Source: Verrucomicrobiales bacterium
GTDB taxonomy: Bacteria; Verrucomicrobiota; Verrucomicrobiia; Limisphaerales; UBA9464
Direction: 5' to 3'
Length of the DNA: 39,258 nucleotides
NCBI GenBank assembly: GCA_005805505.1
Contig: SYMJ01000025.1
Coordinates: forward strand, 1 to 39,258
The translations under genes and the position numbers were made by a program. Each line of letters starts with the position of its first letter. Positions within the stretch are counted from its first letter, which is position 1. Shown one piece after another: positions 34,701 to 39,258 of the stretch. The notes beneath the pieces were generated by a model. That model was given only the letters and a program-made list of their open reading frames with translations, ran no database searches and had not been told where the DNA came from.

Positions 34701-36180
34701 AGGGCATTTTCATCCCGCGGTGGAATGGTGCCGGAACATTCCGCATCCGGTGGAATCCAGCCGGGGCATGAATGGTTCTGGCGATGCCTACAGCCCAGGA
34801 TGGTTTGAGATCCCCCTGAATTCTGGCGATTGCTCCACCCTCACCGTCTCTGCCGAAGCGGCTGAGATTTCCGATGAGGAGGTGTCGCAGTTCATCCGAC
34901 GACGTCAGGAACTCTTGAAAGGTACGGCCGCCGGCCCCTGGGAACTCCTGCTGCGACGGGCCATCGACAGTTTCGTCGTCCGACGCGCCGATTCAGTCAC
35001 CGTTATCGCGGGTTATCCATGGTTCCTCGATTGGGGCCGAGATTCGCTCATTGCCGCCCGCGGACTTATCACGGCCGAACGCTTCACTGAAGTGCGCCAG
35101 TTGCTCGTCACCTTTGGTCGCTTCGAAGAGGCCGGTACCCTTCCCAATTCCATCCATGGAGAGAACGCCTCCAACCGGGAGACCAGCGATGCGTCGCTCT
35201 GGTACGGCATCGTTGTTGAAGAATTGGCCAAAGCCGACCCACAGGGACCGGAATCCGTCTTCGGACTGAGCACCGGCGACCGACAAGGACGGACGGTGCG
35301 AGACGTCCTGCGTTCTATCGCTTCAGGCTACCTCGCAGGAACCCCGCAGGGCATCCGCGTCGACCCGGACAGTGCGCTCGTCTGGAGTCCCAGTCACTTC
35401 ACCTGGATGGACACCAATCATCCTGCCGGAACGCCCCGTCAGGGGTATCCGGTCGAGATCCAAGTGCTGTGGATCCGCCTTCTCCGATTGCTCGATCGCT
35501 TGGGGTGCCCTCCGGCTCAGTCCGCCGAGGCCTGGAGCATCTTGGCAACGCGGGCCGAGATTTCCTTCCACCAGCTTTTCTGGATTGAGGAGTTGGGCTG
35601 GTTCGCTGATTGCCTCCACGGACACCACGATCAACCCGCCGCGCGTGCGGTGCGCGACAACGCCCTGCGCAGCAACGCGCTCCTGGCTATCGCCCTGGAT
35701 CTGGTTGATGGGCCCAAGGCCCGACGCACCGTGCAGGCGGCGCAGCGCTACTTAGTGGTCCCGGGAGCGCTTCGATCTCTTGCCCCGTTGCCGGTCCATC
35801 CGCCGTTGGCTGTCTGGCACCACGGACAACTCCTAAACCACCCCGACGAACCCTACTGGGGCTCCTACGAAGGGGACGAAGACACGCAGCGCAAACCCGC
35901 CTACCACAATGGTACCGCCTGGGTCTGGACCTTCCCAAGTTTCTGCGAAGCGGTCGTGAAGGCTTATGGCAAGAGTCCCGCAGCCATCGAGGCGGCCCGC
36001 GCCTACCTCACCAGTGTGGATACCTATTTGCAGCAGGGTTGTGTGGGCCAGTTGCCTGAAATCCTCGATGGCGACGCTCCCCACCTGCCCCGCGGCTGTG
36101 ATGCTCAGGCCTGGAGCGTCACCGAAGTGCTTCGGGTCTGGCGCTGGCTCAACTGCCTGACGCCCACCACACCCGAGTAA
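31771..36180 (+). CDS. Bifunctional glycogen debranching enzyme: GH13 plus amylo-alpha-1,6-glucosidase
   Basis: A 1469-residue cytoplasmic protein without signal peptide. Residues about 135-560 form a GH13 barrel: LMLDLVINHTGW, GVDGFRCDAG with the presumed nucleophile Asp331, FLLEGLGG with acid/base Glu360, and ETHDNS with His418-Asp419. A middle beta-rich region (about 600-1040) includes an N-terminal debranching-type domain (LAKRIRVWINADGF). The C-terminal (alpha/alpha)6 domain (about 1045-1465) has FLDWGRDSLIAARGL with Asp1091, IHGENASNRETSDASLWYG with Glu1131 and Asp1140, and AYHNGTAWVWTFPSF. This is the order of the eukaryotic indirect debranching enzyme: 4-alpha-glucanotransferase then alpha-1,6-glucosidase. 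It should remove limit-dextrin branches of glycogen in two steps. The ATG at 31771 is taken as start; an in-frame ATG five codons on is possible. Confidence 0.92.
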   Translation: MAGLSMSPLPGSRIVRHAGDLLTFILTAPDGHIGDGWQARLRTNLGRADRARDEILQSHFEKLPLAGAAWRDLPLQLTPEGQWSVTLPLTEVGYFKAKAYAIDPKGFQHWTEGPDVGISIHPAWTRTANTVYCAFPRMFGEWSKHRLSTAEDHNTPILKALDEEGFTVIPPSGTLRSLIQELPHIIDQLGCRILHLLPVSPTPTTFARFGRYGSPYALQHLTQIDPALVEFDRRTTGVDQFRELAVEVHSRGARLMLDLVINHTGWGSAEWEEHPEWFVRKHDGEFESPGAWNVVWEDLVEMDQRHVTLWDYLANAFLIWCRRGVDGFRCDAGYKIPPHVWQFITAKVRREFPNTVFLLEGLGGPWEATESCLAEGGMQWAYSELFQNHGSLGISSYLDHHFQASARSGILVHYSETHDNSRLAANGGVPGQPATPEGRRWSLFRNSLAALTSIQGGFGFTAGVEWCATEQINVHSSRGLAWGSPHSLVPELSALNRLISNHPCFFDGASLQRISQPESKVYALRRDSAEGLDRVLVLVNTEFEEERSIELDGALWEELGQPTFDLVGHLPAPRWQELAPSPGHPSRRIQITLAPGATHCLASSITPLGLSGDIYRDTRRRADWAAVCRGRVSRGILGCSSNWKQEAAWVARDPVGFLTAAAHDGSCLVDTSETYRPVIVWQVQDRKRITLVPPGHWLLIRDTHPFRVRVCPQPQGLEYNEESIPIEEGHIAAIPPQKHRGDVLLELERYAPTDPRICATLRYLDTVPSDLPSVPSDPQNTTVLLTNGRGGMARLCLDLGRIHSKYDCLLGANLHPEVPVDRHVLAKRIRVWINADGFISPLDASNLVTVETAAPTHWCFIANAGDGRSVEIRVVADMLEGKNITVFQFNRPAMASHDSRFGKPLPPSFDVRLVVRVDLEDRNFHCETRLNPDSESHFIRATRIVSPTPGEATPAGTAEGFFFEPDPCRSLRVTVSPGHFHPAVEWCRNIPHPVESSRGMNGSGDAYSPGWFEIPLNSGDCSTLTVSAEAAEISDEEVSQFIRRRQELLKGTAAGPWELLLRRAIDSFVVRRADSVTVIAGYPWFLDWGRDSLIAARGLITAERFTEVRQLLVTFGRFEEAGTLPNSIHGENASNRETSDASLWYGIVVEELAKADPQGPESVFGLSTGDRQGRTVRDVLRSIASGYLAGTPQGIRVDPDSALVWSPSHFTWMDTNHPAGTPRQGYPVEIQVLWIRLLRLLDRLGCPPAQSAEAWSILATRAEISFHQLFWIEELGWFADCLHGHHDQPAARAVRDNALRSNALLAIALDLVDGPKARRTVQAAQRYLVVPGALRSLAPLPVHPPLAVWHHGQLLNHPDEPYWGSYEGDEDTQRKPAYHNGTAWVWTFPSFCEAVVKAYGKSPAAIEAARAYLTSVDTYLQQGCVGQLPEILDGDAPHLPRGCDAQAWSVTEVLRVWRWLNCLTPTTPE

Positions 36181-36222
36181 TCTGGAGCCCAACGTGCGGG
36201 TTCGGGGCGAGCACGCTCCGGG

Positions 36223-36258
36223 TTCTGAAGATTCTGAAGATCCTAACGATCCTGCGGA
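36223..36258. repeat. Four degenerate 9-base tandem units
   Basis: TTCTGAAGA, TTCTGAAGA, TCCTAACGA and TCCTGCGGA follow each other without gaps in the 141-base space between the debranching enzyme and O-antigen-ligase-like genes. The first two are identical and the others diverge. Function unknown. Confidence 0.65.
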
Positions 36259-36321
36259 GCGAAATATCCGGGCTAAATCCTTCCCGAGGCCCTTGACCCT
36301 CTCCTAAGCTTTACCCTGCAC

Positions 36322-38184
36322 ATGCGATCGAGCTCGGCATTCGACAAACTTTTGGAGCGGTTAGTAGGAGGCCTGCTGCTTTTCTCGGTGGCGTGGCTCA
36401 CCTTCTGGTTTGCCGGGGTGAATCCGCGGGAATCGGGTATCGGCTTTGCCGCCATTGGCATGGCCTGGATCGTCTGGACTCTTCGGATGTGGGTCGAACC
36501 CACCCATCGCTTTCTAATGCCGCCGGTCACCTGGGCGGTGGCCATCTTTTTCGGCTATGCCGCCTGGAAATGCCATTCTGCCAGCGTGCCCTATTGGGCG
36601 CTCCAAGAGGTGTTCCTGATCGGAGTCTATGCCGTGGCCTTCTTTACCAGTCTGCACAACCTCCATCGTCAGGAGACTTCGGGGTGGGTGGTGAATGGCT
36701 TTCTGCTTATCGGACTTCTTTCCTCGGCCTACGCCATCGTTCAGTTCACCCAAAATTCGCAGAGAGTCCTCTGGGAGACCCAACCCTTGGTTTACTACAA
36801 GCGGTACGGAGCCACCTTCGTCAACCCGAACCACCTCGCTGCGTTCCTGCTCATGCTGATGCCGCTGGGCCTTTCCCACGCCTTTTTGGGTCGGGGAAGT
36901 GTCGTGCAACGAATCCTCGCTGGATATGCAGCCCTAGTGATGCTCGGAGGCATTGCTGTGACTATGTCCCGGGGTGGCTGGCTCGGAGCCACCGCCGCCA
37001 TTGCCGTCTTCTCTCTCTGGCTGCTCCGCCGTCCCCAGTATCGGATCCCAATGGCAGCACTCATGGCGGTGCTCTGCATCGGTTCGGTCACCTTTCTTGC
37101 TCAGTCCGAAAAAGCCCGCGCCCGAATCGATGCGCTGACGGCCTCCGGCAAAAAGGACAGCGGACTCTTCCGTGCCTGGATTTGGAAACCCGCTGTTCAA
37201 ATGTGGTCTGATCATCACTGGCAAGGAGTTGGCCCAGGGCAATTTGACACTCGCTTCCCAGCCTACCGGACACCGACGACACCGCTGAGCCCTCAGCACG
37301 TCCACAATGAATACCTCGAGCTGCTGGTCGAGTACGGCATCGCCGGTGCCGGCATCGTTGGTTTGGGTCTCGCCGCCTTCGGATACGGCCTTTACCGCAC
37401 CTCACGGCATGTCGAACGGGGCTCCTCCGACTTGGGGGTCAAGCAAAGCAACCGCACGGCGTTCTTCGCCGGGAGCGTGGCCGGCCTGAGCGGATTGGCT
37501 GTGCATTGTCTCTTCGACTTCAACCTGCATATCCCAGCCATCGCGGTGACGGCTTCGGTGCTTGCCGGCATCCTCGTCTCCAACACCCGATTCGCCACGG
37601 AACGGTTCTGGGTCAAGTCCTACCTACCCCTGCGACTGGCGGCCACGGCCGTCATGGGCGGCCTGCTTTTTTGGATGATTCCGCTGGGAGTCAGCGCCGC
37701 CCGCGAAGACCTCCACCTCAAGCGCGCTGAGCGTCAACCCAGCGTCGATGAGCGTTTTTTCGAAGAATTGGCCCTGGCAGCAACCTTGGCACCCGGCAAT
37801 CCCATGACGCCGTATTGGTACGGCGAGGAAAAACGTCGCCTCAGTTGGCAAGGCCTGCCCGGTTGGGAAAAGCAGGCGCAAGAAGCGCTCCGCTGGTTGG
37901 AGGCTTCGGCCCGATTGGACCCATACAATGCCCGGACCCGGGTGGCCATGGGGCTTTGCCATCAATGGCTTGGCGATCTGAAGTCGGCTTCCGAAGCCTT
38001 CGAGTTGGCACTGAAACTGGGGCCCAACGACGTTGCTGTGCTCAACGCCCTGAGTTGGAACCTGATTGTCCGAGGGGATTCGGACCGGGCCCGGTTGCTG
38101 GTGGAGCAGTCGTTGGTGCTCAATCCCTGGGACAATTGGGAAGCGCGCTCCTATGCCCAGCGCCTCAAGCCAACGGCTCCCTGA
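36322..38184 (+). CDS. O-antigen ligase/polymerase-like membrane protein with TPR tail
   Basis: A 620-residue protein. About 11-12 membrane helices span residues 15-460. The O-antigen ligase (Wzy_C) region has GATFVNPNHLAAFLLMLMPL, MSRGGWLG and HVHNEYLELLVEYGIAG, the last including the conserved His and Glu of the large periplasmic loop. After the final helix (about 440-460) the protein ends in a soluble domain with two or three TPR-like repeats: LAATLAPGNP, LEASARLDPYNARTRVAMG and FELALKLGPNDVAVLNAL. Families with this architecture act in lipopolysaccharide, exopolysaccharide or glycoprotein assembly, transferring or polymerising lipid-linked glycans. No glycosyltransferase or flippase genes are adjacent, so the pathway is unclear. 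Confidence 0.88.
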   Translation: MRSSSAFDKLLERLVGGLLLFSVAWLTFWFAGVNPRESGIGFAAIGMAWIVWTLRMWVEPTHRFLMPPVTWAVAIFFGYAAWKCHSASVPYWALQEVFLIGVYAVAFFTSLHNLHRQETSGWVVNGFLLIGLLSSAYAIVQFTQNSQRVLWETQPLVYYKRYGATFVNPNHLAAFLLMLMPLGLSHAFLGRGSVVQRILAGYAALVMLGGIAVTMSRGGWLGATAAIAVFSLWLLRRPQYRIPMAALMAVLCIGSVTFLAQSEKARARIDALTASGKKDSGLFRAWIWKPAVQMWSDHHWQGVGPGQFDTRFPAYRTPTTPLSPQHVHNEYLELLVEYGIAGAGIVGLGLAAFGYGLYRTSRHVERGSSDLGVKQSNRTAFFAGSVAGLSGLAVHCLFDFNLHIPAIAVTASVLAGILVSNTRFATERFWVKSYLPLRLAATAVMGGLLFWMIPLGVSAAREDLHLKRAERQPSVDERFFEELALAATLAPGNPMTPYWYGEEKRRLSWQGLPGWEKQAQEALRWLEASARLDPYNARTRVAMGLCHQWLGDLKSASEAFELALKLGPNDVAVLNALSWNLIVRGDSDRARLLVEQSLVLNPWDNWEARSYAQRLKPTAP

Positions 38185-38258
38185 ATCATCGCCAACAACT
38201 CCGGAGCATTCCTGATTTCCGTATTGGCATCAGTGCAGCGACAAAACACGCTTGGGTG

Positions 38259-38558
38259 ATGAGTTCGGCTGCCAAGACTGGCGAAAAAAACACCCTCTAC
38301 CGCGACATCACGGTCCAGAATCGGCAGGGGATCCATGCCCGTCCGTCGGCTTCCTTCGTAAAGCTGGCAAGCCAGTTCAACTGCGAGGTCTTCATCGAAA
38401 AGGACGGCGAGACGATCAACGGCAAGAGTATCATGGGCCTGCTCATGCTCGCCGCGGGACCCGGAAGTAAGCTGAGGATCGTTTGCACAGGGTCCGACTG
38501 CCAAATCGCACTGACCCAACTGTGTGCGCTGGTCGATGCCAAGTTCGGCGAGGACTAA
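38259..38558 (+). CDS. ptsH: HPr phosphocarrier protein
   Basis: A 99-residue protein. The HPr fold is recognised by NRQGIHARPSASFVKLAS, with the phosphorylatable His26 (equivalent to His15), and by INGKSIMGLLMLAAG, with Ser57 at the 31-residue spacing of Ser46. Ser57 suggests control by HPr kinase/phosphorylase. An N-terminal extension of about 11 residues precedes the fold. The ATG at 38259 is preferred over the overlapping GTG at 38256. In Verrucomicrobiota HPr is often kept without a full sugar PTS and may serve a regulatory nitrogen- or carbon-type phosphorelay; no PTS enzyme is visible here. It lies 75 bases after the O-antigen-ligase-like gene and 42 before gatC. Confidence 0.94.
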   Translation: MSSAAKTGEKNTLYRDITVQNRQGIHARPSASFVKLASQFNCEVFIEKDGETINGKSIMGLLMLAAGPGSKLRIVCTGSDCQIALTQLCALVDAKFGED

Positions 38559-38600
38559 CCCTTTCTCCTCGAAACTCTAACTCCGCAGCCTTCAACACCC

Positions 38601-38882
38601 TTGTCCGACTTCAAAATCCAGTATGTCGCCAATCTGGCCCGTTTGGCGCTCACTCCCGATGAGGAAGAACGCCTGAGTGGCCAACTGAACAACATCCTGG
38701 GCTACATCGAGAAGCTCAAGGAAGTGGATGTCTCCCAAGTGGAACCCACGGCTCATGCATTTCCGCTGGTCAATGTGATGCGGCCGGATGTCGTGACCGG
38801 CTCGCTGCCTCATGACGAAGCTCTGCGTAATGCCCCCTCCAAGGCGGGTGGTTTATTCGTTGTCCCCAAGGTGGTCGAATAG
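38601..38882 (+). CDS. gatC: Asp-tRNA(Asn)/Glu-tRNA(Gln) amidotransferase subunit C
   Basis: A 93-residue protein, TTG start. VANLARLALTPDEEERLSGQ, LNNILGYIEKLKEVD, VEPTAHAFPLVNVMRPD and the end SKAGGLFVVPKVVE are the standard GatC pattern. GatC bridges GatA and GatB in the enzyme that amidates misacylated Glu-tRNA(Gln) or Asp-tRNA(Asn). In many genomes gatA follows directly, but here an IMP dehydrogenase gene comes next, so gatA and gatB must be elsewhere. No in-frame ATG lies near the start; TTG is the only start that keeps the first helix. Confidence 0.94.
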   Translation: MSDFKIQYVANLARLALTPDEEERLSGQLNNILGYIEKLKEVDVSQVEPTAHAFPLVNVMRPDVVTGSLPHDEALRNAPSKAGGLFVVPKVVE

Positions 38883-38897
38883 TGGGGTTTCAGGTTC

Positions 38898-38940
38898 GTG
38901 GCAGCCAAGGTCCGTGGCAGCCAAGGTCCGTGGCAGCCAA
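38898..38940. repeat. 16-base tandem repeat before guaB
   Basis: GTGGCAGCCAAGGTCC occurs at 38898 and 38914 exactly, and its first 11 bases again at 38930, about 2.7 units. It lies in the 154-base space between gatC and guaB. The unit length is not a multiple of three and no gene covers it. It could be a regulatory array or a slippage product. Confidence 0.85.
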
Positions 38941-39036
38941 TTGCTGGCGACGACTGGATGAGACGACCCTGGCCCGAATCGGCACCAACGACTTCAGTTT
39001 CCTTGCCTCGCAGCCCGGGTCCTTCCATCGTCGCTC

Positions 39037-39258
39037 ATGGCAGACGCGAGCGCAGCCCACGAGGTCGATTCAGAGTTCTACCAACCGGCCTCCCGGTTCT
39101 TCCCATCCCACGGCAATACGGCCCTCACCTACGACGACGTCACGCTGGCTACCCTCTACACAGAGATTCTCCCCAAGGAGAGCCAGATAGATACCCGACT
39201 GGCCGAGGGGCTTCATCTCAACATCCCGCTGGTGTCCTCCGACATGGACACCGTCACC
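39037..39258 (+). CDS. guaB: Inosine-5'-monophosphate dehydrogenase, 5' part
   Basis: The first 74 codons, cut by the window edge. After about 25 variable residues come ALTYDDVTLATLYTEILPKE, IDTRLAEGLHLNIPLVSSDM and DTVT, the conserved N-terminal barrel strand of the IMPDH/GMP reductase family; most IMPDHs have SAAMDTVT at this place. IMPDH oxidises IMP to XMP in guanine nucleotide synthesis. The ATG at 39037 gives a slightly long N-terminus. GMP reductase cannot be wholly excluded without the catalytic Cys loop, which is outside the window. Confidence 0.88.
   Translation, partial: MADASAAHEVDSEFYQPASRFFPSHGNTALTYDDVTLATLYTEILPKESQIDTRLAEGLHLNIPLVSSDMDTVT

Noticed and set aside
1-39258. tRNA, rRNA, CRISPR arrays, riboswitches, insertion sequences and prophage genes
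   Set aside because: I looked for T-loop motifs, regular spaced repeats, transposase-like or phage-like proteins and known leader structures and saw none that would stand; short or divergent cases could still be missed without a covariance search.

Overview
The window looks like chromosomal DNA of a GC-rich, Gram-negative Verrucomicrobiota bacterium, probably the Limisphaerales/Pedosphaera lineage. The sequence basis is three type II-style pseudopilins with a C-terminal H-X9-DG motif, a PVC-type CxxCH heme protein with a beta-propeller and HEAT-like repeats, a fused SecDF, a very long GH13 plus amylo-1,6-glucosidase debranching enzyme, and intergenic multi-hairpin repeats. The taxonomic call is inference from family content. 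Clear Shine-Dalgarno sequences are scarce before the starts I checked, and GTG or TTG starts are common, so several start codons are uncertain.

Layout. 1-5.3 kb: an orphan pseudopilin, a translationally overlapping exported sulfatase and ChrA-type transporter pair (minus strand), then a divergent putative Na+/H+ antiporter. 5.3-5.66 kb: a repeat-rich gap. 5.66-14.6 kb: a catabolic-looking region with an exported PHP-domain protein, a divergent three-gene operon joined by ATGA overlaps (beta-hydroxyacid-type dehydrogenase, MFS transporter, 1173-residue periplasmic heme protein with a DUF6807-like tail), and an exported polysaccharide deacetylase on the other strand. 14.6-19.5 kb: a gene-poor, partly AT-rich stretch with a secreted repeat/Ig-domain protein, a second pseudopilin and several hairpins.

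19.5-28.6 kb is a housekeeping block: xseB-dxs (minus), recN and a dipeptide epimerase (plus), then convergent yajC-secDF (minus) closed by a convincing intrinsic terminator, and a small conserved-looking hypothetical gene. 28.7-29.5 kb: a third pseudopilin, followed by a second copy of the dispersed hairpin repeat. 29.8-38.2 kb: a sodium:solute symporter, a 1469-residue glycogen debranching enzyme and an O-antigen-ligase-like membrane protein with a TPR tail. 38.3 kb to the end: HPr, gatC and the first 74 codons of an IMP dehydrogenase gene.

How the genes may work together. The sulfatase, PHP protein, dehydrogenase/MFS/heme operon and deacetylase suggest breakdown of decorated polysaccharide or sugar acids at the cell envelope, but no substrate can be read from the sequence. 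The symporter, debranching enzyme and HPr fit sugar uptake and glycogen turnover. I found no phage, insertion sequence, CRISPR array, rRNA or tRNA. The least explained material is the intergenic repeats, the domain fusions and the orphan pseudopilins.
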